Positions 46,207 through 57,920 of a DNA stretch of 64,000 bases are shown piece after piece (the first letter of the stretch is position 1; every line of letters starts with the position of its first letter). Under the pieces are notes generated by a model, which saw only the letters and a list, made by a program, of their open reading frames with translations, was not told where the DNA came from and made no database searches. Both the position numbers and the translations under genes were made by a program. The stretch comes from Raffaelea ambrosiae (lineage: Eukaryota; Ascomycota; Sordariomycetes; Ophiostomatales; Ophiostomataceae): contig PCDI01000004.1 of assembly GCA_002778195.1 (NCBI GenBank), positions 3,198,226-3,262,225 on the forward strand, written 5' to 3'.

Positions 46207-49200
46207 ATGGACGAGCTTTTGACGCCCATCAGCACGACGTATAGACCCGGGAGCCGCAAAGAAGAACCTCTTCTCCAGGAGGTGAAGACAGCGGCCACTG
46301 CACCCCCACAACCTTCACGGCAACAGTTTACAGCAGCATCTGCAGACGAAAGCTTGGAGATCTTACGAAATGAGCCCAACCACGATACCCTTGTCTGTGT
46401 TCTGCGATACCTTTTGTCAGACAAGGCATCGGTGGATGTGAGGCAGCCAGGGCCTGTGTCGGCCCAGATCGTCCAGATTCTTGTGACATCCATCCTGCCC
46501 AACTACTGGGCGGTGCTGCATGAGGACCAAGAGGATGGATCAACCAAGTCGCGCAAAAAAGGCAGCAAAGGCGCGGACCTGAATCTGCTGTTGAAATGTC
46601 TGCGCAGTATCACAGGCTTGAGTGCTTTGCTTGTTCGGATCAGAGCATTGCTGGCTGAAGCCAAGGCCAGCTCTGCCAAAGAGCCGTCCTCGGATGCCTT
46701 CTGGCAGCTGAAAATGCTGCTCGAAGTGATCTCCGACCTCCTCAGAGAAGAGTCATCTGTTTCTCAAATATGGAATGTCAGTGTAGTAGGAACGGTGGAG
46801 GCGCCCAAAAGGCGACCTCTGGCGCAAGAGTTTGTAAGGCTGTTGGGGAGTGGCCGAATCGTGTCCCTGGCAGCCGAAGCAGAAACCGTCCTCAAAGAAC
46901 AGCCTGTACCTGAGAAGATCACGTCCACATGGATAGCAAACGGCAGAGAATACTGCAGTTGGTTGGTTCGAGCAATAGTACAGTGGAGCTTACGCAGCTC
47001 CAAGGACGAAGAGCAAGAGGAACTAAAGCTACGGGGAGACTTGCTTGCCAAGGCACTCCATCTGGGATACCAAGGTAAGCGAACTGGACGGAAACTTACA
47101 AGTGGAAGAGTTTTGCTAACATTTATGTTCTCAGATGAGGCGATAGCAGCCCTTGTGACTGATCTCCTCTTAGTCGACATCAGTGGAAGCGATGCAGTTT
47201 ACGCCTCATTGGTAAACCAGCTTCCTGCACACGAACAGAAGAAAATTGTTTTCTCCGTGTCCAAATACGTAACAGAAAAACACCTCGGCTCAGTTTCTGG
47301 TGACTCTCCAACCACCGATGCGGATCTCATCTCGGCGGCAGCAGGACTGCTGGAAAAAGCTGTTGGCACCAGCCAGGCACAGCTGGGGCATCTCGTCTCA
47401 GTATTGCTGACCGACCCAACGTTTGGTGTTAATAACGGAGTTGGTATTCGGAGAGCTGCCCTTGCTGTTATCTCAAAAGACAGGACGATGATCTCCGACA
47501 CTCTTGAGAAGAGCATGGAACAATTTAGTGACCAGCTCTACATCAAGCACTCGCCGACAATCCAGCAAGAAGGTGAGTGTCTCTGCATATTTTTCAACCA
47601 CGAACAACTGCTGATATGACCTTGCAGCCAGAACACAAGTGCTTCTACTTGCCGCGGGCTACGTGCATAGGGAAAACCCAAGAACACTCGGTTCTATGCT
47701 GAGATCAAGAGCCTACTTGGATGCTGTCTCTAACCGTCTTAGTGCTTCTCAAAATCGGGCACGCTTTCTAGGAATGGCTGTCGGCGAGGCATTATCTGGA
47801 CTAGTCGATGACAAGAGCAGGAAACTCGATTTCCACATGGAAGAGATGGAGTCGGAAGAAGCCATTTGGTACAAGGGCCTTGTCCACGTCTCGGATACAG
47901 TTGGCTCTATTGAGTCCTTACGTCGAAGGACGAAGAAGTCAGAGGGTGATGTAACACACCAAAGGAGCGCACAGCCCAACAAACCGGCACCAAAGGTGGT
48001 CAATCGGCCACCACCGAGAGTCCCACAGACGACGGGCTTCGTCATTGAAGAAGTGGGCGAGGATGAGGAGGACGAGGAGGACGATGACCTGGTGCCTTAC
48101 GCCAAACCAGACTCCGACGACGAGGATTCAGACGATGACCCGACGGTCATTCGCAGAGATAAACCAAAAGCGCCAGTATACATACGCGATTTGATCACTT
48201 ACTTCCGTGACACCGAAAGCTACGATCGGCAAAGGCTGGCACTGACGACCGCCCCTCTTCTCATTCGGCGCAAGGCCAATTTTGGCATGGAGGTCCAGCA
48301 GCATGCCACCGATCTCGCGTCTATCCTGGCCAGTCTCCAGGACACCTACGACATGGACGACTTCTACCAATTGAAGCTGCAGGGAATGGTGGCTCTCGTC
48401 GTCGCCCAACCCAAATCGATTGGGCCTCAGTTCTCGCTGGCATTCTTTGCAGGGGACTATTCGATGTCCCAACGTGCCGCCATTCTTACAGCCCTCGGTC
48501 TGGGGGCTCGTGAGATGGCCGGCTTCGAGATCTCGGAGTATACTTCTGCGGCAGCTTTTCCTTCCAAGCAACTTCCAGACCGGGTCGAACGACTCTATTT
48601 GGCGCAGGCCGAGTCAGGGCCGGGCCTTCCGGCTTCGACTGGGTTAAAAGCCCTACCTGCTGGAGCCCTGGATTCTGTTGCCCAATCCCTCACAGCTAGT
48701 TTCCTAGGACCCATCGCGGCCAAGGCCGCTGACGAGGCCACGGGTCCTGATGTGTTGAAGTTGGCGTCCTTCAAATCCCGGCTGCAGAAGGACAGCAATG
48801 GTCAGCCCGTCAAGAAGAACAAGGCAGCTGCGCGCCCTGCCAAGGCCAACACGATGTCTCCGATCATCGCCACATCCATCTTCTTCCCTCTGACGGCCCG
48901 CTTCCAGATGGCCCTGCAGTCTTCTTCGGCAGCACGTCTCCGTCGTTTCCTGTTCGATCCATCGCTACTTTCTCTCTACCTCAAAACCCTGGCTGTGGTG
49001 CTGCATGCCACAGGCCCGAGTGCTATGGCTCTACCCGACATGACGACTGAACTATGGGACCTCCTCCTTGGCAGCAGCGTGCAGGCGCACTGTGTTGGGG
49101 ACGTGATGGTGACGCATGCCGTACTGTTTGCCTTACTGGCGCTGTTGGATGTCAACGAGAACCGAATGCGTGATCTCTGTCGAAACAACGCCCGGCAGGT

Positions 49201-49375
49201 GGTCCAGACGCGGGACTGGGCTTTGCAGGTGCTTCAGAGCACACGGGGTGAAGACAATGGTGGCAGTGGTAGCCAGGAGAGTGAGATCCAAATGCTCGCC
49301 GCTGGCACCTATTTGCGTCTGTCGGAGGGGATGGAAAATTACCGTAGCTTCCTTTTGGGAGAAATGGTTGGCTGA
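46207..49375 (+). CDS. TEL2: Telomere length regulation protein TEL2
   Basis: Exons 46207-47074, 47135-47572 and 47628-49375 give 1017 aa. It is a mostly helical protein without catalytic motifs; the central and C-terminal parts (FVIEEVGEDEE, acidic DSDDEDSDDDP, then PVYIRDLITYFRDTESYDRQRLAL and FYQLKLQGMVALVVAQP) match the conserved Tel2 region, and SMSQRAAILTALGLGAREMAG is the family signature. Tel2 works with Tti1 and Tti2 as an Hsp90 co-chaperone for PIKK kinases (ATM, ATR, TOR). The first intron is 60 nt and contains no stop in frame, so unspliced RNA would add 20 residues. The acidic segment would be a candidate CK2 site, as in mammals. Confidence 0.93.
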
Positions 49376-49727
49376 GAAGCTGCAATTGATATCCAATAGA
49401 TGCAAGATGACGGTATTCAAAAGTGGTCTGACGTCTGGCACGTGACTACAGCGGTTGACGCCGGGCGCAAAGCCCGGGGAAAGAGGGCGCCCACTGGAGG
49501 AAAACGGCAGTCAGAGCCGTATTTGTACTAACGGCCACTGACAAATCCGATCGTTCTATTTCGTCTTGTCGCAACATTTTCTCGCTCTGACAACATCCAA
49601 AGCCAAATTTCCACAACGACAACAGCTCCTCTAATTTTCCTCGCCGTTGATCGAACGCATTGCTACTCTACGAAGAAAGGACATCCTTTAGTCTTCTGAC
49701 TGTTCACAAACCCCACACTCCCTCACC
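49376..49727. promoter_or_regulatory. COX17 upstream region
   Basis: 352 bp between TEL2 and COX17 on the same strand. No specific site identified beyond a CT-rich leader. Confidence 0.4.
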
Positions 49728-50125
49728 ATGTCTTCCTCACAACAAGTGGCATCCATTGGTAAGAAAACATTTGTTGAAGTGCTAGCCATTCACCGACATG
49801 CGCAAGAAACGGTCGAACGTGCTAACAGTTCTTCCTCTTTTTCTCTGAATTGTAGCGACACCGACATCTGCACAGCCCACGATTGCGACGACCGACGCTG
49901 CGTCAAAGCCCAAGGTCAGTCAGGCCACCTGTGGACGCACTCCTCGACACTGCTATTCTGGACCATACAACTAACAAATACTAGCCATGCTGCGTGTGCA
50001 AGGACGAAAAGTCCATGCGCGACGAGTGCATGCTCTTCTCCAAGGCCTCCGACCCGGCACAAGACTGCAAGTCGACGATTGACCAATACCGGTCCTGCAT
50101 GGCCGGCTTCGGCTTCAAGGTGTAA
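49728..50125 (+). CDS. COX17: Copper chaperone for cytochrome c oxidase assembly
   Basis: Three short exons, 49728-49758, 49856-49914 and 49985-50125, give 76 aa. The last exon carries the whole functional part: PCCVC with Cu(I)-binding Cys32 and Cys33, and twin CX9C pairs Cys35/Cys45 and Cys58/Cys68. The end GFGFKV resembles other fungal Cox17 proteins. The protein is imported into the intermembrane space by the Mia40 route and hands copper to Sco1 and Cox11. The first two exons code for a non-conserved Ser/Thr/Ala-rich lead. All joins are in frame and the length fits the family. Confidence 0.95.
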
Positions 50126-50501
50126 GAATTGGAAGGGTAAGACAAGGTCGACCAGTTGACGGACGGAAAACGACGACTAGATGAAAAGAGGACAACCATA
50201 TTTCTCGTCAGGAAAGAGGAGGGAATCTCAACGATAATCACCACTGGGGAAACCCGAACACACCAGCTTTCTCAACCAAAGGCAGAGAGAGAGCCACTTG
50301 TATATTTGTACACTACAACAACGTGCCATTCTGGGTCGGGTCAGAATAGACTACGAGATAAATCCCCACGGGCTTTTCTTTTTTTTTTTTTTGTCTTTTT
50401 GTTCTTTTGCCTCTGCTTGCTTGCTGGCTTCTCAAACTTGGGTTGGCGATCTCCTAGGAGTCACTTTGCGGGGTCGACTGTGTCTGGGTGTTAGGACCGC
50501 T
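50126..50501. other. Convergent intergenic region after COX17
   Basis: 3' flanks of convergent genes with a T-run at 50378-50391. No gene recognised. Confidence 0.4.
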
Positions 50502-51090
50502 TCACACTTTCTCTAAACCTGCCGTCCGCGCCTCCTCGGCCAGTTCCGTATACACGTTCTGCAGCAGACTCGTCAGGTTCACACAGCTGTCGTAGAACCG
50601 TCCCAGCTGGTCGGCCACACCCCGCTGCTTGGTGTCGCGAGCCCTCACAGCGGCCACCAGACGGGCCAGCTGTTCCTTGCGTGCTTGTGTACTAGAGGCG
50701 TTAGTTTACGACCCAAGAGACGAGAACGTGGGAAAGAACGGACAGCAGGAAAACCGCTTACATATACTTGTCACGTTCGTCCAGACGCTTCTCTGTCCGC
50801 TTGACAATCTCGGCCACCCGGGCCTCGTACTTGGCCTCGATCTTCTTGCGCGCCGCAAAGCGTCGTTTCTTGTGCTGGATTGGTGTTAGCGAGGGATCGA
50901 GAACGAGAAAAAAATATTGCACAAGTCGTTCACTCACCCCCTCGATGACCTTCTTCATTTCTGTTGCGGCTTGTACCGGATCAAAGCCGCCGTCGAGATC
51001 ATCGCTGTCAAATTCGGCGTCTGAGTGTGAGTCGAGCGTTTCGACGCTAAGCTGGCGCTGGTTGCGGGACGAGCCCTTCCTGGGAGGCAT
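50502..51090 (-). CDS. Coiled-coil protein of unknown function
   Basis: Minus-strand exons 51090-50938, 50874-50762 and 50691-50502 give 151 aa in one frame. The N-terminal third is polar (MPPRKGSSRNQRQLSVE, then SDAEFDSDDLDGG). From about residue 40 it is a basic, heptad-rich helix (KKRRFAARKKIEAKYEARV, RTEKRLDERDKY), continuing to LGRFYDSCVNLTSLLQNVY and ending AGLEKV. I do not recognise the family. The PPRK start and basic coiled coil would suit a nuclear or chromosomal protein, but that is a guess. Both introns have good signals (GTGAGT/CTAAC/CAG and GTAAGC/TAG), which supports a real gene. It is divergent from PXR1. Confidence 0.72.
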
Positions 51091-51662
51091 TGTTGAAGCA
51101 AGTGTTCTCAAGTGTCATTGATGTCTTTGCAGAAGATTGATCAGGAGAGTATTTGGACAAAATGGGCCATTTTTATCCATGCGGAGAATGAGGGACGAAA
51201 ATCGGTATCTTGTCTTTTTGACTATATCAGAAGGCATCTTTACAGATGAGGCAAGTGCGACCCAGGCCACCTGCCTCACGATGTTGAGCCGTCACCCAGC
51301 AATCATGCCGACCGCGCTGGTGACCTGTAGCAAAAAAACAACATATTCCAAAGAAAATAAAGTCCCTTTCCTTTCTTTTCTTCTATTTCATTTTACTCTT
51401 CGTGTTTTTCTCAGCGCAAATCAGAAATGAACTTTGCCAGGAGAGCCATTGCAGCATGGTCATGTGACCTATAGACGCTTGTAAGTCTTATCACAGATAA
51501 GCCCCACTGAAAAAAAAATAGAGACGGCAGAAAAATCTCCAGGCAAAAACCCTCACAAGCGTTTCCCTTTCATTTCTGTGTTTCAACCGCCTTTTGCTAC
51601 CACTCGTACACACAACCACGAAAGAGGAGGCTGACCGCGGCACACACACAAAACCGCCAACG
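51091..51662. promoter_or_regulatory. Divergent upstream region of the coiled-coil gene and PXR1
   Basis: 572 bp between divergent starts. No specific site identified. Confidence 0.4.
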
Positions 51663-52928
51663 ATGGGTCTCGCAGGAGCAAAGAACAAGCGCCGGATTGG
51701 CGACGATCCAAACAATACAAAATGGGCGCGCAACACCAACCGGTTTGGCCAGAAGATCCTGCGGTCCCACGGCTGGGAGCCAGGCCAATACCTGGGTGCT
51801 ACGAATGCACCACACGCCGAATACCACACACAGGCGAGCGCCTCGTACATCAAGACGGTTCTGCGGCAAGACAACCTCGGTATCGGAGCGAAGCCGGCGG
51901 GCAACGACGCAAATGAGTGCACGGGGCTGGACGTGTTCAAGGATCTGCTCGGGCGCCTCAATGGAAAGTCTGAGACTGTGATCCAGCAGGAACAGAAGGT
52001 GCGTTCAGACGTCCGGATGTCGATGTATGTGCAGCGCAAGTATGGCCCGATGCGGTTTGTCCGGGGCGGCCTGCTTGTGGGCGACACCATGCAGACGGAT
52101 GATGCCAAGACGGAAGTCAAGACGAAGGTCAAGGCAGAGGTCAAGACGGAAGCAAAGGAAGAGGAGGCTAGCAACACACTCGCTGCAACCGAGGCAGCAC
52201 AGACATCCAACGACAGCACCGAAGACGACGACGACAAGGCTGCGCGGAGAAAGGCCAAGAAGGAGAAGAAGGAGCGGAAAGAAAAGAAGAAGGACAAGAA
52301 GCGGAAAGCCTCCAGCCAAGAGGATGACGCTGACGAGGACGATGAAGATGAGGGCAATCTAGAGAAGAAGAAGAAGCGGAGGCGGCGAGATGAAAGCAAC
52401 GAAGCCGAAGCCGAAGCCGAAGCCGACAAAGAGCGGATAGGGTCGACAGAAAACTCTGACGACGAGAAGGCGGCAAAGGAGAGCAAAAAGGAGAAGAGAG
52501 AAAAGAAGGAAAAGAAAGAGAAGAAGGAGAAGAAGGAGAAGAAGAGAGAAAAGAAGGAGAAGAAAGAGAAGAAAGAGAAGAAAGAAAAGAGAAAGGAGAG
52601 GAAAGAGAAGAGAAAGCGAGAAGACTCGTCCGAGGACGAGAAGCCCAGCAAGAAGGAAAAGAAGGAGAAGCGGGCTGAGGCCGAATCGGCAGACTCGGAC
52701 TCGGCCACCCCTTCAGGCTCGGAGCTGGCCACCAGCGGCACGGCCACACCGACAGCTTTCGCCACAGGACGGCATCTGGCTCGGAGGCGATTCATCGCAC
52801 AGAAGAGAGCGGCTATGATGGATCCACAGGCCCTCAAACAGGTATGAACACACGAACGAGGACGTATTACAGCGAGAGAAAGGATATGCTGACTTTTTTT
52901 CTTCCAGATTTTCATGATCCAGACATAA
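51663..52928 (+). CDS. PXR1: G-patch nucleolar protein PXR1/GNO1
   Basis: Exons 51663-52841 and 52908-52928 give 399 aa. The N-terminus MGLAGAKNKRRIGDDPNNTKW and the G-patch (FGQKILRSHGWEPGQYLGA, to LGIGAKP) are those of Pxr1/Gno1 (PINX1 in animals), which activates the Prp43 helicase in pre-rRNA and snoRNA processing in the nucleolus. The second half is an extreme Lys/Glu/Asp tract made of repeated KKEKKEK units (about 52475-52680). The tail IFMIQT is supplied by a tiny last exon of seven codons including the stop; similar short hydrophobic tails close other fungal Pxr1 proteins, which supports the splice. Confidence 0.93.
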
Positions 52929-53234
52929 CGGCATGGCGTTTCTTCCCAGGGTTAGACATAATGACCTATATGTACATGTTGCATTTTTGGGGACATAGAA
53001 AAAAAAAGGGAGCACCTTTTTGCTTTGAATATTGTTTGGGAATGGTTGTGTTTGTTTTTGCTGAAGGAAAAAAGAGTTGAACTCTACAGTCTTGGCCAAC
53101 ATATATAATTCAGCACCAGCTGGGCACCCTCTTGTTTCTCTTTTCTTCTTCGCGAGCGTCATCACTAAAACTTCCCTTTCCACTTTCCCGTCTGTCCCGC
53201 TACGCTCTTCCTATCTCCCCCTTCCAATTCCGCT
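52929..53234. other. Convergent intergenic region PXR1-nucleoside transporter
   Basis: 3' flanks of convergent genes. No gene recognised. Confidence 0.4.
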
Positions 53235-55266
53235 CTACGATGAAGCAGCCACGTGGATGACGTTGTTCTCGTCGCGCATCAGCATGCCGGCAATGTTGGC
53301 GCTGGTGAGGGTGGCCACGATGCCCGTGATGAGGGCCGAGAGGGCCACACGCGCGACATCGCCCGAGCGCTTCGGGGCCAGCTGGGAGAGGGCGCCGATC
53401 TGGATGCCAACGGCGCTAAAGTTGCCAAAGCCGCAGATGGCGTACATGGCGATGAACTGGGAGCGCGGCGACAGGGTGGCGTACTGCGGGTCGGTGGTCA
53501 GGTCGCCGTAGGCGACAAACTCGTTGGCGACGATCTTGATGCCGATCAGTTGGGCGACCTTGTAGATGTCGTCGCTCTTCTTGCTGTCGACGCCCAGCAG
53601 GAAGGCCACGGGGTACAGGATGTAGCCGACGATCAGCTGGACGCTGAGCTGCGGCACGTTGAGGTAGCCACCCCACCAGCCGAGCAGACCATTGACCAGG
53701 CCCAGCAGAGCCAGGATGCACAGCACGCTGGCGCAGACCATGCCGCCGATCTTGATGCCGAGCCAGGAGCCGTTGGCGAGGGCGTGCAGCGAGTTGTACG
53801 GCTTTTCCTCGACGTCGTGCTCGTCCAGGTCGCCCTCGTCGTCCATGGAGGCGGTGTGGCCGGCGGTGACGGGCTCGCCGGTCTCAGGGTAGCGCAGCTT
53901 GGACAGCGCGATGGAGGCGGGGATGCTCATGACACACGACGAGATGAGGGCCAGCGGGCTGACGCCCATGGAGATGTACGCGGACAGCACGCTGCCGGCA
54001 ATGGTGGCGAAGCCCGAGGTCATGACCTGGTGGATCTCGGCGCGGGTCAGGCGCGACATGTAGCCGCGGATCAGCACGGCCGACTCGCCCTGGCCGATAA
54101 ACGGCGACGCGGCCGCGACGACGGCCTCGGCACCGGAGATGCCCAGCAGATAGAAGAAGACGGAGGCGAAGTGGCCGACGAGCCACTGGATCCAGCCCCA
54201 GTAGTACAGCAGCTGAACGAAGGCGACAAAGAAGATGATGGCGGGGATGACGGAGATGAGGAACCAGCCGGCCGACAAAACGTCGGTGCTCGTCAAGAAA
54301 GCCGTGCCGTCGCCGGCATAGCCGAGCAGCGTCTTGGCGAGGTAGCCGATGAAGTTGAAGATGGTGTACTGGAGTGGAGGGCATTAGTGTCAAGTCAACG
54401 GGATGGAAGCAAGGCAGGTGGAAGCAAAAAAGCAAGAAAAGGAAAATCCAAAAAAAAACCCAAAAAAAAACAAGACGAATTCACGAAACACTCACCCCTA
54501 CACCAGTCCGGAGAACAAAAAGGCCGAGGATGAACTGGGCCAGAAGACCGCCCAGGACGGCGCGCATGTTGATGCGCTTGCGGTCGCGCGACGTGGCATA
54601 GAACGCGCCCATGAAGACGAGGAGGCCGAACAGGCTGACGGCACGGTTGGCGCGCGTGTTGTCGGCGGTCTCGGGGGTGGCGAACGTGCCGACGAGGATC
54701 ACGGCGACGGTCAGGCAGCCGAGCGGCAGATGGCGGTACTTGCCGCCGCGGACGCGCTGGCCCACGGACGACGCCGACACGAGGCCCCAGGTCTTCTGGA
54801 GCGGCCAGAGCAGCACCTGGATGGGCCGGCGCAGGGGCACGTACAGGGTCAGCAGGCGCATGGAGATGGCGAGCCAGACGAGGAAGGGCACGACCCAGCC
54901 GCGGTCCTTGCGGTGGAGGATGAGGCCGGCGATCCACCAGCCGGTCATGAGGAGGAAGAGGACGGCATGGAACAAGGCGCGGAGGAGGGTGCGGTGGCGG
55001 CGGAAGAAGACGATGAAGCGAGGAGGGGATTGGGAGGAAGACGAGGACGAGGAGGCCGAGTCGGCGTCACGGACGATCACGGTCGTGTTGTTGCCAATGG
55101 CGGCTTCTTCGTCTTCGTCGGCGCGGCTGCCCCGCGAGGTGGCATGGGTCTCCTTCTTCTCGTCATGGTCATCGCTGCGTCGGCTGCTGTCGTTGCTTTG
55201 GCTCGTGGTCTGGAAACCGTCTGCGGGCTGGAAGCCGGCCGTGCCAATTTCGGGTCTGCTCTCCAT
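53235..55266 (-). CDS. Concentrative nucleoside transporter (CNT/SLC28 family)
   Basis: Minus-strand exons 55266-54496 and 54368-53235 give 634 aa. The N-terminal 85 residues are cytosolic and Ser/Asp-rich; many membrane helices follow. CNT signature stretches are present: GISGAEAVVAAASPFIGQGESAVLIRG, FATIAGSVLSAYISMGV, and near the end GFGNFSAVGIQIGALSQLAP. The acidic and polar residues in GQGESAVL (QGES) are known to contact nucleoside and cation. In yeasts such as Candida the homologue is a proton-coupled nucleoside importer of the plasma membrane. An acidic loop (DDEGDLDEHDVEEKP) interrupts the transport core. The second exon starts YTIFNFIGYLAKTLLGYAGDG, joined in phase 0. Confidence 0.93.
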
Positions 55267-56908
55267 GGCGTGCCGTTGGATCTGAAAAGACGGGAGGGAG
55301 AGGAAGAAGAATTCGAGATGAGGTTGAGAGGAGAGGGGGGGGTGCGCAGGGAAGTGCCTGTTTCTGTGGAAAGAGAGAGAGAAGATCGGCAAAAGACAGA
55401 AAAGACACACACGCACGAGTGGCTATGATCCTTTTGTGCTTCTTGGGGGAGGGGGTAGGCGCTACATTTGTCTACTTTGTGTGCGCAAGCTGGTGTCTTT
55501 CTCGCTGGCTACGTGCGAAGTCGCCCGTGGGCCATGGGCAGACGTCACAGGGCTGCGCTAACAGCCAACAAGCTGGGCTGGCCAGGTTGGACCGAGTAAG
55601 CTGGACAAGCCGAGACGGTGACCATTCTCGAGGCCAAAAAACGAGATAAGAAGCTCGAGGGATTCTCAGGATGTACGGGACCGTGTTATTGGACAAGATG
55701 GTTTTACGAGCAACGAACGAGCATCTTGCTATGTACAGATGTGTGGCAACACAAACCGACGGACAGGGGGGGGTGACGAAGGGGGGGGGGTCAGAAAATG
55801 GGGATATAAGAAATACAGAAACTAGATATTGAACTAGAGAAACAAACGCACGGGACGAAGTCATTGGTTTTTGTACGGTAACTGCCGTATTGGAATACAC
55901 TGTATTAATCTGCCGTGCCTCCATTGGATCTGGCAGGAGCGCTGATAAACAGGTCGCACTGAACGGAAAGAGCCAAGGGCCAAGCCAAGAAAACAAGGGC
56001 CTGCCGTCTTTTGGGATCCCATTTTGGGGAGGAGGCCCGTCCTGGGGCCAGTGGTGCCAAGAAATCGCCTGTGGTTGGTCACGACGCGAGCAGCCTGTCG
56101 GTGTCTTGGTCTCGGTGGTATTATTCCTGCTGCAGGCCAAGACAGGCGCACGCACACGTATGGCACGGTCGACGATAAAGAGAGTTGCCCAAGTGGGCAA
56201 TCCCCACGCTGCGACTTACAGCGAACAGGGAGGAGGTCCCGCGCAACTACACAGTCGTGCTTGTCGCAGAGGAGGGGGGAGACCCAATTCCTTCTAGAAG
56301 TTCGGGCGATCCGAATCATGCCGAGACCATCGCCTCTGGGCAAAGTCTTGGCTTGCAAGTTTCTACACAGTGCTTTTTGTGGGTTTGTGCAGTTGCTGCT
56401 ACATGGTCGCTCCTTATCGGGGCTGCCTTCTTTCAGGGAAGTACCATAATGTGAACCGTTCCCTCTGGCAAGGCTTGGCTGTCGTATCGTTTAGGAAGCT
56501 CCCAAGGCCATGGGAGGTCGAGAACCGCCGAGGCAGTGCCCTTGGCACATATCGTATGGGGGAGTGGGCATGAAAAGGAAGAATGAGATGAAAATGATAG
56601 ATGAAAGAAAAGAGGGAAAAGGGGAAAGAAGAGAAAAGAAAGAGAAAAGAGAAGAGAAGAAAAGGGAAGAGAAGAAAAGAAAAGGAAAGAAAAGAAAAGA
56701 AAAGAAAAGAAAAGAAAAGAGAAGAAAAGAAAAGAAAAATAAAGCAAAAGAAGAAGAAAAGAGAAGAGAAGAACAGGGAAGAGAAGAAAAGAAAAGAGAA
56801 GAAAGAAAAACAAGACTGGTAAGAAAGAGAATGGTACGTTGGACAACTCTTTCAATATGATTCTCTATGACTACCTACTCTCCTTCCACACTCCCTCCCT
56901 CCCAGCTC
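55267..56908. other. Intergenic region with purine-rich tract
   Basis: 1.6 kb between the transporter start and the 3' end of the next minus-strand gene. The left part is the transporter promoter. Short G-runs occur at 55766-55772 and 55781-55789. The tract at 56570-56816 is listed as a repeat. No gene recognised. Confidence 0.4.
56570..56816. repeat. Polypurine (GAAAA/GAGAAAAG) low-complexity tract
   Basis: About 250 bases almost wholly of A and G on the plus strand, in irregular AAAAG, AGAAAAG and GAGAAG units. It lies just beyond the 3' end of the minus-strand SDR gene. Confidence 0.9.
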
Positions 56909-57920
56909 TCACTTGCCTGCGGGCGTCTTCGCCGTCCACCCCGTGCCCACGCCCAACACCTTGTTGATCTCGACCAGGTTGCGCGCCCCGTCCGGGCCCA
57001 TCCACGCGCTCTGCAGCCGCTCCAGGTCCGCCTCGATCTCCCAGGCCTGGTCGCCCTCGATGAACACGGCCTGCCCGTGCTTCTGCGACACCGTCAGGTC
57101 CAGCGCCAGGTCCGCCACCGCCTGCGGCTGGTTGATGGGCAGGCCGTTGTCCGCCCACAGGTGGTGCACCTTGGTGGCCATGGCCGTCGCGATCAGACAC
57201 GGACACGCCATGTTCATCCGGATGCCGTGCAGGTCGTGCAGGTTGCGCCGCACGCCGCGGAACAGGCCCATCACGCCGTGCTTGCTGGCCGAGTACACAA
57301 ACAGGCCGGCCTGCTCGGCAAACGAGGCGATGGAGCCGGTCAAGAAGATGGACTTGTCGACGCCCCCCTCCTTTTTGCCCTGCCGGAGGTACACGGCCGC
57401 GATGCGCGTAAAGTAGAGCGTGCCCAGCAGGTTGACGTCGAGCACGGCCGCCGACGGGACCGCGCGGACCGACGCGAGGTCGAGGTCGGCCTCGAACCAG
57501 TTCGGGCCCTCCGTGATGCCCGCAAAGGACAGGGCGTGGTCGACGCGGCCGTGCTTCGCCATCGCCGCGTCAAAGAGGGCCAGGTTGTCCTCGTAGCAGC
57601 GCGCGTCCAGCTTGCGCCAGGCGACCGACCCGCCACTCGCCGCCGCCGCCGTCGTCCGGGCGAGGTCGTCGGCCACCGCGGCGCACTTGGCCTCGTCAAT
57701 GTCGCCAAAGACGACATGCGCGCCGACCTGGACGAGCGTCCGGACGGCGCACTCGCCCACACCGTTGGCGCCGCCTAGGCACACGAGGGCCACATGAGCA
57801 TCGTACACGGAAGACCCATGGACCACAAAAAAAAAGAAAAGAAAGAAACTCACCTGTCAAGACCACCACCTGGCCCTTGAGACCCGTGAACGTTTCCGGT
57901 GAGACAGTATACGCCGGCAT
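56909..57920 (-). CDS. Short-chain dehydrogenase/reductase (classical SDR)
   Basis: Exons 57920-57854 and 57774-56909 give 310 aa. The glycine motif TGGANGVG is at 22-29, formed across the intron. FGDID at the end of strand 2 has an Asp that favours NAD(H). LSFAG stands in place of NNAG, and the catalytic pair is Tyr183 and Lys187 (YSASK) with Ser upstream in LTGSIAS. The sequence CPCLIATAMA follows the active site. The style resembles 15-hydroxyprostaglandin-dehydrogenase-like fungal SDRs, but the substrate cannot be named. No targeting signal is seen. It is unrelated in detail to the SDR at 762-1595. Confidence 0.9.

Noticed and set aside
53253..54533. A 426-codon frame antisense to the nucleoside transporter
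   Set aside because: Gly/Ala/Asp-rich shadow frame; the transporter motifs lie on the minus strand.
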